Source: Roseiarcus sp963696665 (GTDB lineage Bacteria > Pseudomonadota > Alphaproteobacteria > Rhizobiales > Beijerinckiaceae). Taken from it: 64,000 nucleotides of DNA. Shown one piece after another: positions 34,388 through 43,460 of this stretch; the stretch's first letter is position 1, and the number at the start of each line of letters is the position of its first letter. The notes below the pieces were generated by a model. The model was given only the letters and a program-made list of their open reading frames with translations, did not search any database and was not told where the DNA came from. The stretch covers positions 930,001 to 994,000 of the forward strand of contig CAVOLE010000008.1 of assembly GCA_963696665.1 (NCBI GenBank), given 5' to 3'. The translations under genes were made by a program, and so were the position numbers.

Positions 34388-35656
34388 TCACTTGCCGGAG
34401 GCGATCTTGACGAAGGACGGGAACTCGAGTTTGCCGTTGGCGAGCGCCGCCGGCCACATGTTGACCTGCTTGCCGTTCTGCCATTGCAGCATGAGGCCGG
34501 TGATGAAGCCTTTGCCGGTCTTCAGCCCATGCACATGCGGATCGCCCTTCGGCAGGAACTCAATCCGGCCGATCGTCCCGACATAGTCGGTCTTCTCCAT
34601 CGCATCGACCAGCTTGTCGCTGTCGAGGCTTCCGGCGCGCTTGATCGCATCGGCGATGATGTAGACGTCGTCGTAGGCGGTGTAGCCGCAATAGGATGGA
34701 TCATTGCCGAATTTCTTCACGAAAGCGTTGACGAACGGCAGCGTCTTGGGAGTGACCGCAACGCCCGGACCTGAGACGCCCTGATAGATCACGCCGTCGG
34801 TCGCGCCGTTGGTGTCTTTCCAGAACGTGGAGTTGGTCGCTTGCGAGGCGATGCCGAACATCGGGATCGGCACCTGCTGGCTCTTCCACTGCACGGTCGG
34901 CTGCGTGCCGACATGCGAGATGCCGGTGATGATGACGTCCGGCTTCTGGCCCTCGATCTTATTGAAGATCGGAGTGAAGTCGGTGGTGTCGGGCGAGAAA
35001 CGGATGTGGTCGAGCACTTTGAGCCCGATCTTCGGCAGGCAGGTCTCGTAGCCGGCGTCGAGCGGCGTCGTCCAGGCGGCGTCCTCGCTCATGATCACCG
35101 CGGTTTTCATCTTGAGGCCGTCGACCAGCATGTCCTTGGCGGCGTCGCACACCAGCCCCGACAGCGCTCCCGACGTGAGATAGCCGTGGAACGTGTATTT
35201 GTTGTGCTCGTAGTCCTTGGCGATGTTCTGGGTGATCACGTCTGACGCGGCGCCTGGAGTAATGAAGACGGTCTTGAGCCGGCTCGCCCAGGGTTCGAGC
35301 GCCAGCACGACCTCGCTGATGTAGCTGCCGATCACCGCGTTGACGTGATCCTCAGTGACGGCGCGCTGGAACGCGCGCACCGACTCCGCCGAGGAGGAAT
35401 GATTGTCGTAGGAGACGATCTCGATCTTTCGCCCGTTGACGCCGCCCTTGGCGTTGATCTCGTCGGCCGCGATCTGAGCGGCTTGCGGAATTGAGGAGCC
35501 CGCGACCGCTTGCGCCTCCGCGATCACGCCGATCTTGATCGGCGCCTGATCGTCGGCCCATGCCGATTGGGCGACGGCAAGCGCGAGAGCGGCCGAAGCG
35601 ACGAACGCGCCGCGCAGTGCGGCGGAGCGCGCCGCCACCTTTTTGTATGGCGCCAT
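34388..35656 (-). CDS. livK: ABC transporter substrate-binding protein (LivJ/LivK type)
   Basis: This is a 422-residue periplasmic binding protein with a signal peptide (AALRGAFVASAALALAVAQS ending at AWA). The mature part starts IKIGVIAEAQAVAGSSIPQA and has the type I binding-protein fold with INAKGGVNGRKIEIVSYDN and ETCLPKIGLKVLDHIRF. AGGGAGG precedes the ATG. It feeds LivH, LivM and the fused ATPase downstream. Binding-pocket residues do not let me name the ligand; related proteins bind leucine, amides, urea or aromatic acids. Confidence 0.87.
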   Translation of the reverse strand: MAPYKKVAARSAALRGAFVASAALALAVAQSAWADDQAPIKIGVIAEAQAVAGSSIPQAAQIAADEINAKGGVNGRKIEIVSYDNHSSSAESVRAFQRAVTEDHVNAVIGSYISEVVLALEPWASRLKTVFITPGAASDVITQNIAKDYEHNKYTFHGYLTSGALSGLVCDAAKDMLVDGLKMKTAVIMSEDAAWTTPLDAGYETCLPKIGLKVLDHIRFSPDTTDFTPIFNKIEGQKPDVIITGISHVGTQPTVQWKSQQVPIPMFGIASQATNSTFWKDTNGATDGVIYQGVSGPGVAVTPKTLPFVNAFVKKFGNDPSYCGYTAYDDVYIIADAIKRAGSLDSDKLVDAMEKTDYVGTIGRIEFLPKGDPHVHGLKTGKGFITGLMLQWQNGKQVNMWPAALANGKLEFPSFVKIASGK

Positions 35657-35884
35657 ATTGTCCTCCCTAAACCGTGATTGGCTTCGTCGAGGCTTAAGCT
35701 CGAAGTCCTGGCCTCGACGCCGTCCGTAGTTTCAAGGCTGCCGCGTCCGCCCGCCTGATGCAAGCGGATTTCTCGCAAGCCAGACCCGGGCGCACAAACC
35801 GCCGCTAGCCGCTACCCGTCCAGGCGTCTCCGTGAACTCGGCCAGCGCCGTCGCATCAACGCCTGAAGCGCCAAAAAATCAGCT

Positions 35885-36016
35885 CTAGTGAAAGAGCTTC
35901 ATCGCGTTGACGAGAGTTCCGTAGATGCCCCAGAGCAGCGGGACGCCGACGAAGCCCCAGGCCAGCGCCAGCTGGAGCGGAGTGGTGGCGCTGCCGCCGC
36001 CGTTGTCCAAGGTCAT
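35885..36016 (-). CDS. 43-residue MFS transporter small subunit
   Basis: This is a tiny gene. From the ATG at 36016 it reads MTLDNGGGSATTPLQLALAW, one hydrophobic helix (FVGVPLLWGIYGTLVN) and AMKLFH, ending at TAG 35885. The ribosome site is GAGAGG. Short proteins of exactly this type are annotated as small subunit of MFS transporter and occur directly downstream of OFA-family oxalate/formate antiporters. Here it follows the OFA gene by 11 bases on the same strand, which is strong contextual support. It probably packs against the transporter in the membrane. Confidence 0.8.
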   Translation of the reverse strand: MTLDNGGGSATTPLQLALAWGFVGVPLLWGIYGTLVNAMKLFH

Positions 36017-36027
36017 GTCCAAACCTC

Positions 36028-37407
36028 TCAAGCCACCCCGACCAGGTCGTCGACCGTCTCGAGGTCCATATGGTGGCGATCGTCGACCGCCTTGATCAGA
36101 AAATTGGCGATGAAGCCAACGACCAGAAGCCCAGCCATGATGTACATGGTGACATTATAGGCCTGCGCTTTCGGAACTCCGCTGTCGATCTGGTATTGCC
36201 GGATATAATTCACCAGGACCGGGCCCACCACGCCGGCTATCGACCAGGCCGTGATGAGCCACCCGTGGATCGCCCCGACATAGCGGGTGCCGAACATGTC
36301 CTTGAGATAGGCCGGCACGGTGGCGAATCCGCCGCCATACATGCTGATGATGATGAGGAAGCAGACAATGAACAGCGGCAGGTTGCCGTGGCCGCCGAAA
36401 TACGGCACGAGCGCATAGAGAATGAATCCAAGCACGAAGAACACGAAATAGGTGTTCTTGCGGCCGATGTAGTCGGACGTCGAGGCCCAGAAGAATCGTC
36501 CGGCCATGTTGAAGATGCTGAGCAGGCCGACGAAACCGCCCGCGGCCGCGGCGGTGACTCTCCCTGGGAACATTTCCTGGCTCATCGCCGACGCCTGGCC
36601 GAGCACCCCGATGCCCGCCGTCACGTTGAGACAGAGCACGATCCAGATCAGCCAGAACTGCGGCGTCTTCAACGCCTGATAGACGTAAACGTCCCTGGTG
36701 GTGACGAGTTTCTTGGGCTGGGCCAGCGGAACGTACCCTTCCGGCTTCCACCCCGGCGCAGGCACCCGCACGATCGCCGAGCCGACCAGCATGAAGATGG
36801 CGTAGACGATCCCAAGCACCACGAAGGTCTCGGCGACCCCGATATGCGTCGGCGTTGAAAACACGTGCATCAGCCACACCGAAAGCGGCGAGGCGATCAT
36901 CGCGCCGCCGCCAAAGCCCATGATCGCCATGCCGGTCGCCATGCCGGGCCGGTCGGGAAACCATTTGATCAAGGTCGAAACCGGCGAAATGTACCCCAGT
37001 CCGAGCCCGATCCCGCCGAGCACGCCGTAGCCGAGATAGACGATCCAAAGCTGATGGGTCGACACCCCGAAGGCGCTGATCAAGAACCCGCCGCCGAAGC
37101 AGAGAGCGGCGGTGAACATCGTGCGGCGCGGCCCGCCCTCCTCGACCCAGCGACCCAGCACCGCGGCGGAAAAGCCGAGGAAGAAGATGGCGATCGAGAA
37201 GATCCAGCCGAGCTCGGTGAGCTTCCAGTCATCCGGGGCGGATTTGGCGACGCCGATCAGCCTGGTCATCGGCAGATTGAAGACGCTGAACGCGTAAACC
37301 TGGCCGATGCACAGATGAATGCACAGCGCCGCCGGGGGAACCATCCAACGGCTGAAACCGGGCTTGGCGACCGTATGACTACGATCCAGAATCGACAAAA
37401 ACCCCAT
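36028..37407 (-). CDS. OFA-family MFS transporter (oxalate/formate antiporter type)
   Basis: This is a 459-residue MFS protein with 12 hydrophobic segments. OFA features include HLCIGQVYAFSVFNLPMTRL in the first segment, GYGVLGGIGLGLGYISPVS and PDRPGMATGMAIMGFGGGA. Related transporters exchange oxalate for formate or move other small carboxylates. I start at the ATG at 37407 (MGFLSILDRSH), preceded by AAGGGAAGAG; a longer frame from 37467 is rich in basic residues and not conserved. A 43-residue partner gene follows. It fits the organic-acid theme of the region (glycolate, lactate, glycerate). Confidence 0.85.
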   Translation of the reverse strand: MGFLSILDRSHTVAKPGFSRWMVPPAALCIHLCIGQVYAFSVFNLPMTRLIGVAKSAPDDWKLTELGWIFSIAIFFLGFSAAVLGRWVEEGGPRRTMFTAALCFGGGFLISAFGVSTHQLWIVYLGYGVLGGIGLGLGYISPVSTLIKWFPDRPGMATGMAIMGFGGGAMIASPLSVWLMHVFSTPTHIGVAETFVVLGIVYAIFMLVGSAIVRVPAPGWKPEGYVPLAQPKKLVTTRDVYVYQALKTPQFWLIWIVLCLNVTAGIGVLGQASAMSQEMFPGRVTAAAAGGFVGLLSIFNMAGRFFWASTSDYIGRKNTYFVFFVLGFILYALVPYFGGHGNLPLFIVCFLIIISMYGGGFATVPAYLKDMFGTRYVGAIHGWLITAWSIAGVVGPVLVNYIRQYQIDSGVPKAQAYNVTMYIMAGLLVVGFIANFLIKAVDDRHHMDLETVDDLVGVA

Positions 37408-37638
37408 GGAACGCGCTCTTCCCTTGTTTTTTCGCGTCAGAATTGCCCAGCCATGGCGATTTGGCAATGGCCGTTGGCCGGTTCGAGCTAAGTAATTCGT
37501 CTAAGCATCCGCGCCCCGTCGGCCCGGGTGAGCCGAATGCGGCGCGGGCGCGCCATCCGACATCCTGGCCGACGCCTTCACATTCCTGTCATGTGCCGTC
37601 GCGATAGAGGAGTTTAGAAACGGCCGCAGGGGGATCTC

Positions 37639-39258
37639 ATGGCTACCGCATTCGACGCTCAACTCGGCCCGCACGCCGAAGCGCCGGTCAAGCCACATCT
37701 CGATCACCCGCTCGACATCCGGGTTGCGCTCGGCATCCTTGCCGTCCTCGCGCTGGGCCTGTTCTACATGGCCTATTCGATCCGATCGGACGTGACCGCG
37801 GCCGGCGGCGGACCGACGACGATTCTCCCGTTCATCCTGCTCGGCGTCGCGCTCCTGATCGCGCTCGGGTTCGAATTCGTCAACGGCTTCCACGACACCG
37901 CCAACGCCGTCGCCACCGTCATCTACACTCACGCGCTGCCAGCGCAGTTCGCCGTCGTATGGTCAGGCTGTTTTAATCTCCTCGGCGTTTTGGTTTCGAG
38001 CGGCGCTGTCGCGTTCAGCGTCGTGTCGCTCCTGCCCGTCGAGCTCATTCTTCAGGTCGGCTCCAGCGCCGGCTACGCAATGGTGTTCGCGCTGCTCATC
38101 GCCGCGATCATTTGGAACCTGGGCACTTGGTGGTTTGGCATTCCCGCCTCGAGCTCGCACACGCTGATCGGTTCGATCGTCGGCGTCGGCGTCGCCAATG
38201 CGATGATACGCGGCAGGAACGGCACCGCCGGCGTGGATTGGGACCAGGTCACCAAGGTCGGCGAGGCGCTTTTGTTCTCGCCGCTGTTTGGCTTTGTCCT
38301 CGCGGGGATCTTGCTCTGGGTGATGAAGGCGGTCATCCGCATTCCGGCGCTTTACACCGCCCCGACCACCAACCAGCCGCCAACGCCCTGGATCCGCGGC
38401 TTGCTCATTTTGACTTGCACGCTGGTGTCGTTCTTTCACGGCTCGAATGACGGTCAGAAGGGCATGGGCCTCATCATGCTGATCCTGATCGGCGTCGTGC
38501 CGACGGCCTATGCGCTCAACCGCGCTCCCCCGGAAGGCCATGCCGCCCAATTCATCGCCGCGGCGGAAAGCGCTTCGAAGGTCGTCCAAGCCCACGGTGC
38601 GGGATACAACATCACTGGCGATCCTCGCCCCGCGATTGAGGATTACATCCACGACCACAAGATCTCGGAGGGCACCTATCCGTCGCTCGCGGTGCTGGTT
38701 AAAGACATCACAAACCAGGTCAAACAGAGCGGCTCCATCGCCCACACCCCGCTCGACAAGGTCGCGAACCTCCGCAACGACATGTATCTGACCTCTGAGG
38801 CTTTCCGCGTCCTGGCGAAGGACAAGGAGAACGAGCTGTCGGCCGCGGAGAAGGGGCAAATCGCCACGTTCAAGAAAGAGCTCGATCTGTCGACCAAGTT
38901 CATTCCGTTGTGGGTCAAGATCTGCGTCGCGATCGCGCTGGGCCTGGGAACGATGGTCGGATGGAAGCGGATCGTCATCACCGTGGGCGAGAAGATCGGC
39001 AAGACCCACCTGACCTACGGCCAGGGCGCGGCGGCGGAACTCGTCGCCGCGGCGACGATCGGCGCGGCCGACGGCTTCGGCCTGCCGGTTTCTACAACCC
39101 ATGTTCTGTCATCTGGCGTCGCCGGGACCATGGTGGCTAATGGATCGGGAATGCAGTGGTCGACGATCCGCAGCATTGCGCTGGCCTGGGTGCTGACGCT
39201 GCCGGCGGCCATGATCCTGGCCGGCGTCCTGTTCGTCATCTTCCGGCAGATTTTCTGA
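37639..39258 (+). CDS. pit: Inorganic phosphate transporter, Pit family
   Basis: This is a 539-residue membrane protein of the low-affinity phosphate/metal symporter family. The two inverted signature repeats are visible: GFEFVNGFHDTANAVATVIYT in the N-terminal half (about residues 75-95) and SFFHGSNDGQKGMGLIML in the second half. GIPASSSHTLIGSIVG and GLPVSTTHVLSSGVAG are the paired motifs. Between the halves is a roughly 120-residue soluble loop. GGGGG lies before the ATG. A good terminator follows its stop, so it is probably monocistronic. Confidence 0.93.
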   Translation: MATAFDAQLGPHAEAPVKPHLDHPLDIRVALGILAVLALGLFYMAYSIRSDVTAAGGGPTTILPFILLGVALLIALGFEFVNGFHDTANAVATVIYTHALPAQFAVVWSGCFNLLGVLVSSGAVAFSVVSLLPVELILQVGSSAGYAMVFALLIAAIIWNLGTWWFGIPASSSHTLIGSIVGVGVANAMIRGRNGTAGVDWDQVTKVGEALLFSPLFGFVLAGILLWVMKAVIRIPALYTAPTTNQPPTPWIRGLLILTCTLVSFFHGSNDGQKGMGLIMLILIGVVPTAYALNRAPPEGHAAQFIAAAESASKVVQAHGAGYNITGDPRPAIEDYIHDHKISEGTYPSLAVLVKDITNQVKQSGSIAHTPLDKVANLRNDMYLTSEAFRVLAKDKENELSAAEKGQIATFKKELDLSTKFIPLWVKICVAIALGLGTMVGWKRIVITVGEKIGKTHLTYGQGAAAELVAAATIGAADGFGLPVSTTHVLSSGVAGTMVANGSGMQWSTIRSIALAWVLTLPAAMILAGVLFVIFRQIF

Positions 39259-39287
39259 TCGCCCTCGGCGCTCGCTTTTCACCCTGC

Positions 39288-39318
39288 AACGCCGCCGATT
39301 TTGGCGGCGTTGTTGTTT
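39288..39318 (+). terminator. Rho-independent terminator after the pit gene
   Basis: AACGCCGCC (39288-39296) pairs perfectly with GGCGGCGTT (39303-39311) around the loop GATTTT and is followed by GTTGTTTG. It lies 29 bases after the pit stop codon. This is the most convincing intrinsic terminator in the window. Confidence 0.75.
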
Positions 39319-39464
39319 GTGGCGCCTATCGCATCTTCCTCGGCGCCCAATCGCTCTGGCCGCTCCGCCATTGACAGGGGGGATGCGGGACGACGAACTC
39401 CGGGCGCTGTGGTAGGAGAGGCGCTCCAATCAGGGGCGACGAGAGGCGACAAAGAGGCTGAAGC

Positions 39465-40847
39465 ATGGCCACGATCGACGACATTCTTTCCGCCATCGAC
39501 TCTGGCCAAAAGGCCGCGCTCGACCGGCTCTTCTCTTTTCTGTCGATTCCCTCCATTTCCGCCGTTCCGGCGCATTTCCCCGATTGCGAGCGGGCCGCGG
39601 ACTGGCTGGTCACGGAGCTCGGCGATCTCGGATTCGAGGCGGCGAAGCGACCGACCGCCGGCCGCCCGATGGTCGTCGGCCGCGTCAAGGCCGCGCGCCG
39701 CGAGGCGCCGCATGTCCTGTTTTACGGCCACTATGACGTGCAGCCGGTCGATCCGCTCAATCTCTGGCGCAATCCGCCGTTTGAGCCCAGGATCGAGTCC
39801 GGGCCGCATGGCGAAGAGATCGTGGCTCGTGGCGCTTGCGACGACAAGGGCCAGCTCATGACCTTTCTCGAAGCCTGCCGCGCCTTCAAGCAATTCGGCG
39901 GGCCGCCCTGCCATATCACCGCGCTTTTCGAAGGCGAGGAGGAAACGGGCTCACCGTCCTTGCCGGCTTTTCTCGCCGACAATTGCAAGGAGCTCAGAGC
40001 CGATATCGCGCTCATCTGCGACACGGGGATGTGGGACCGGTCCACGCCCGCGATCACGATCGCGCTGCGCGGCATCGTTGGCCTGGAGGTCATCCTCACC
40101 GGCGCCAACCGGGATCTGCACTCGGGCCTCTACGGCGGCTTGGCGGTCAACCCGATCCATGTGCTGGCAAAGATTCTAGGCGAGTTGCACGACGACAACG
40201 GCGCCGTCGCCATCCCCGGTTTTTATGACGGGGTCGAAGAGCCTCCGCAGGAGATCGCCGACCAGTGGCAGGAGCTTAATTTTGACGCTGGCGCATTCCT
40301 GCGTGACGTCGGGCTGACGACGCCGGCGGGCGAGCGCGACCGCTCGCCGCTCGAGATTCTTTGGTCGCGGCCGACCTGCGAGGTCAACGGGATCGTCGGA
40401 GGCTACACCGGCGAGGGCACGAAGACCGTCTTGCCGGCCAAGGCCAGCGCCAAGATCACCTGCCGGCTTGTGGGCAAGCAAAATCCGGAGCGGATCGCCG
40501 AATCCTTCCGCGCCTTCGTCACCTCCCGGCTGCCGCCGGACGTGAAGGCTGAATTCCTGGGCCACCAGGGCAGTCCGGCGATTTCGGTCCCGATCAAGAA
40601 CCAGGCGCTCAAGCTCGCCCGCCGCGCGCTGGAGGCCGAATGGGAGAAGCCCGCGGCTTTGGTCGGCAGCGGCGGGTCGATCCCGGTTGTTGGTCTCTTC
40701 AAGCGCGACCTGAATATGGACAGCCTGCTCGTCGGCTTCGCGCTTGACGACGACCGCGTCCACTCGCCGAACGAGAAATACGACCGGACATCGTTCCATA
40801 AGGGGGCGCGCTCCTGGGCGCGCATCCTGGCGGCTATCGCCGCGTGA
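39465..40847 (+). CDS. M20 family metallopeptidase (dipeptidase)
   Basis: This is a 460-residue dinuclear zinc peptidase of the ArgE/DapE/CNDP dipeptidase branch. The metal motifs are VLFYGHYDVQPVDP (H and D ligands) and ARGACDDKGQL (bridging D), followed by FEGEEETGSPSL (catalytic Glu pair) and CDTGMWD. The C-terminal ligand histidine lies in HSPNEKYDRTSFHKG. The lid domain sits between about residues 200 and 320 (GANRDLHSGLYGG). It probably cleaves dipeptides. It stands alone between pit and a converging gene. Confidence 0.9.
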   Translation: MATIDDILSAIDSGQKAALDRLFSFLSIPSISAVPAHFPDCERAADWLVTELGDLGFEAAKRPTAGRPMVVGRVKAARREAPHVLFYGHYDVQPVDPLNLWRNPPFEPRIESGPHGEEIVARGACDDKGQLMTFLEACRAFKQFGGPPCHITALFEGEEETGSPSLPAFLADNCKELRADIALICDTGMWDRSTPAITIALRGIVGLEVILTGANRDLHSGLYGGLAVNPIHVLAKILGELHDDNGAVAIPGFYDGVEEPPQEIADQWQELNFDAGAFLRDVGLTTPAGERDRSPLEILWSRPTCEVNGIVGGYTGEGTKTVLPAKASAKITCRLVGKQNPERIAESFRAFVTSRLPPDVKAEFLGHQGSPAISVPIKNQALKLARRALEAEWEKPAALVGSGGSIPVVGLFKRDLNMDSLLVGFALDDDRVHSPNEKYDRTSFHKGARSWARILAAIAA

Positions 40848-40985
40848 TCTAGGACGCTACCGGCCTGAGCCCCGGCACAGACGATTTTGGGGGACGTCAA
40901 CCAGCGGACACACCGCTGGATAGGTGACTGGCCTCAGCCGGCCTAACTCACGCAGTGTCTAACGCTGCACGCATGCGAGCTGTTT

Positions 40986-41534
40986 TCATGGCATTCCATA
41001 GACACGTATCGCGATGGACATGGACAGCATGCCGATCAGGAAGCCTCCAAAGACCTGCAAGATCGGCTGGACGGGCGCGCCGTAGCGGAAATACCCGATC
41101 GTGAAGAGCAATATCGCCGCGACAACGACGCCGATCACGTACAAGCTGCCATGTGGCGCTCCGTAGAGGCGCATCGCAACGTACAAGGACAACATGCCGA
41201 GGAGAACACCTGGAAAAGCGTGCAAGACCGGACGGCCAGGCGTCGGGCTGTAAAAGAAATACCCGATGACGAACAGCAACATCCATGTGAAAACGACAGC
41301 GATCACGTAATTGCCAAGCCGTGACGCGAAAAAGTGCGGGATGAGGCTCATCGTCAGGTCCTTTCCGATCAGCAGCCATAGCGCCGCCTTCGACGCCGCC
41401 GCATCTTCGAGGTCGGCGAAGTTTTGCAGCATCTCCGCGCGATGCCGTTGCAAGAACGCCGGCGGGTAAAGCTCCAGCAGCCGCGCGTAGAGTCGTAGCG
41501 ACCGGGACTCTTCGCGCGGCGCGGGGCGCGTCAT
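40986..41534 (-). CDS. Hypothetical membrane protein co-transcribed with padR
   Basis: This is a 182-residue protein. The N-terminus LRLYARLLELYPPAFLQRHR with EEML-like EMLQNF resembles the leader domain found in front of many macrolide-export-type permeases and small membrane proteins controlled by PadR regulators. Four hydrophobic helices follow in two similar halves (VIGYFFYSPTPGRPVLHAFPG and FTIGYFRYGAPVQPILQVFGG), suggesting an internal duplication. I start at the ATG at 41534, five bases after the PadR stop; longer frames run through padR. Its function is unknown. Confidence 0.7.
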   Translation of the reverse strand: MTRPAPREESRSLRLYARLLELYPPAFLQRHRAEMLQNFADLEDAAASKAALWLLIGKDLTMSLIPHFFASRLGNYVIAVVFTWMLLFVIGYFFYSPTPGRPVLHAFPGVLLGMLSLYVAMRLYGAPHGSLYVIGVVVAAILLFTIGYFRYGAPVQPILQVFGGFLIGMLSMSIAIRVYGMP

Positions 41535-41538
41535 GGCG

Positions 41539-41862
41539 TCACGCACTCCCGAGCTGGCGGCGCGCGGCGTGGGCCACACGCGACAGCCGCTCCGTTTCCG
41601 CGCGCAACGTGGTTTGGCCAAGCGCCGTGAGCCTGTAGTAGATTCGACGCGGGTCTTGGGTGGCGCCCCTGGCGACCAGGCCGGCTTCGATCATACGGTC
41701 GAGGGAGCCGTACAGGGTTCCCGGACCCATTTTCACCGTATCTCCTGAATCCGCCTTGACCTGCTGCATGATGTCGTAGCCGTGGCGCTCCCGGCCGAAC
41801 AAGGCGAGCAGGATGTGGAAGACGGCGGGCGTTAGCGGCAGCGTCGGTTCCGACTTGGTCAT
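41539..41862 (-). CDS. PadR family transcriptional regulator
   Basis: This is a 107-residue winged-helix regulator of the short PadR type. The DNA-binding part is LTPAVFHILLALFGRERHGYDI, then GPGTLYGSLDRMIEAGLV and RRIYYRLTALGQ. The C-terminal helix is brief, for dimerisation. The ATG at 41862 lies 7 bases from a perfect 12-base inverted repeat (41870-41894), which is almost certainly its own operator. It heads a two-gene operon with a membrane protein, a common PadR arrangement where repression is lifted by a small molecule or envelope stress. Confidence 0.88.
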   Translation of the reverse strand: MTKSEPTLPLTPAVFHILLALFGRERHGYDIMQQVKADSGDTVKMGPGTLYGSLDRMIEAGLVARGATQDPRRIYYRLTALGQTTLRAETERLSRVAHAARRQLGSA

Positions 41863-41869
41863 GCAGCGA

Positions 41870-41894
41870 CTATATATCCGTGACGGATATATAG
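41870..41894. promoter_or_regulatory. PadR operator palindrome
   Basis: CTATATATCCGT and ACGGATATATAG form a perfect 12-base inverted repeat around a single central base, a very A/T-rich island in GC-rich surroundings. It lies directly upstream of the padR start and probably overlaps its promoter or leader. It could also affect the diverging folP-folK gene. Autorepression is the expected mode for this family. Confidence 0.75.
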
Positions 41895-42008
41895 TCAACG
41901 CGACCAAGCGCCCATACGGCGCACGGCCTAGGCGGGTCCGGGCCCCACCCCGGCGCAAGCCCTGGGCGAACCGGTTGCGGAAGCCGCAAAGAGGCGGTAG
42001 CGACGCGC

Positions 42009-43358
42009 ATGGGGCCCGACCGCCGCGCATTCCATCGCGACACATTCTTAAGCGCGCTGAAGACGTCGCCCCAGCTCATGGGCATTCTCAACGTCACGCC
42101 GGATTCGTTCTCCGACGGCGGGCGTCATTCCGATCCGGCCGTCGCGGTTGTGCGCGCGCGTGCGATGGTCGCCGAGGGCGCGGCGATCGTCGATGTCGGG
42201 GGCGAATCGACAAGGCCCGGCCACGCTCCGGTTTCCGAAGACGAGGAGCTGCGGCGGGTGGTTCCTGCGCTCGAGGCGCTTGGCGCCGAGCTCGACATGG
42301 CCGTCTCCATTGACACCAGCAAGGCGAGGGTCGCGCGCGAGGCGGCGCGGCTCGGCGCCTGCGTCATCAACGACGTCTGGGGACTGCAGCGCGATCCCGG
42401 CATGGCGGACGCTGTCGCGGAGACCGGCTCGGCGGTTGTCATCATGCACAACCGGGATGAGAAGGATCCGGCGATCGACATCCTCGACGACGTCGAGCGC
42501 TTCTTCGAGCGCTCGCTCAACCTTGCCGCGGGCGCTGGCGTGCCCTTTAGCCGGATTCTGCTCGATCCGGGCGTCGGCTTCGGCAAGACGCGGCAGCAGA
42601 GCCATGCCTGCATCTGGAATCTCGACCGCTTCCGCCGCCTTGGGGCGCCGATCCTGGTCGGGCTCTCGCGCAAGTCGTTCATCGGCGGAATCATCGACGC
42701 CGAGATCGACCGCCGTCTCCCCGGCACGCTCGCCGCCGACACGATTGCGCTCATGCGAGGGGCGTCGGTGTTGCGCGTGCATGATGTCACTGAAAACCGC
42801 GCGGCGCTCGCCGTCTTCATGGCGCTCAGGGACGCGGCCGCGCCCCCGCTCGCCGCCGCGCCCAAGGACGGCGGAAAGGCGCAGATCGTCATCGCGCTCG
42901 GCGGCAATGTCGGCGACAAAGTTCAGAGCCTGCGCCGGGCGCTGCGCGCGATCGCGGCCGAGCCAGGCGTCGAACTCACGGCCGTTTCCCGCCTCTACCG
43001 CACGCCTCCCTGGGGCAAGACCGATCAGGACTGGTTCGTCAACGCCTGCGCTCTCGGCCGGACGAGCCTTAAGCCCTTGGCGCTTCTCGAGCGCGTCAAG
43101 AGGCTCGAGGTCGAGCTCGGCCGCGAGCCCACGGAACATTGGGGCCCGCGGGTCATCGACATCGACCTCATCGCCTATGACGAGGTTGCCCTCAAGACCG
43201 AACGGCTGACCCTGCCGCATCCCGAACTGTTCAATCGCGCCTTCGTGCTCGTTCCCTTGGCCGAGATCGCGCCCGATCTCGTGATCGGGAGCGTTCGGAT
43301 CAGCGAGGCGGCGGCGCGGCTCGGGGCGGAGGCTCATAAGGTTTTGCCGCTCGACTGA
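42009..43358 (+). CDS. Bifunctional dihydropteroate synthase / HPPK (FolP-FolK fusion)
   Basis: This 449-residue protein carries two folate enzymes in one chain. Residues 24-275 are dihydropteroate synthase (MGILNVTPDSFSDGG, then VGGESTRPGH, VINDVWGL and ILLDPGVGFGK). Residues about 287-449 are hydroxymethylpterin pyrophosphokinase (IVIALGGNVGDKVQSL, RTPPWGKTDQDWFVNAC, WGPRVIDIDLI). Many relatives have separate folP, folB and folK genes in this order. Here folB is absent, and a short Ala/Pro linker joins the outer two. FolB must come from elsewhere. The fusion may channel the pyrophosphorylated pterin directly to the synthase. Confidence 0.9.
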   Translation: MGPDRRAFHRDTFLSALKTSPQLMGILNVTPDSFSDGGRHSDPAVAVVRARAMVAEGAAIVDVGGESTRPGHAPVSEDEELRRVVPALEALGAELDMAVSIDTSKARVAREAARLGACVINDVWGLQRDPGMADAVAETGSAVVIMHNRDEKDPAIDILDDVERFFERSLNLAAGAGVPFSRILLDPGVGFGKTRQQSHACIWNLDRFRRLGAPILVGLSRKSFIGGIIDAEIDRRLPGTLAADTIALMRGASVLRVHDVTENRAALAVFMALRDAAAPPLAAAPKDGGKAQIVIALGGNVGDKVQSLRRALRAIAAEPGVELTAVSRLYRTPPWGKTDQDWFVNACALGRTSLKPLALLERVKRLEVELGREPTEHWGPRVIDIDLIAYDEVALKTERLTLPHPELFNRAFVLVPLAEIAPDLVIGSVRISEAAARLGAEAHKVLPLD

Positions 43359-43460
43359 GCAAGCGCTCGGCTCAATTCGGGCTGGCTCCGGCGTCCCGAA
43401 GCCAATTAGACTGGCGATCCTCCGTCCGGCCAATTCCTCGACCCGAAGGGATCAAAAGCA

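Noticed and set aside
37963..39102. A 379-codon minus-strand frame opposite pit
   Set aside because: It is antisense to a clear Pit transporter and is rich in Arg and Asp as expected for a shadow.
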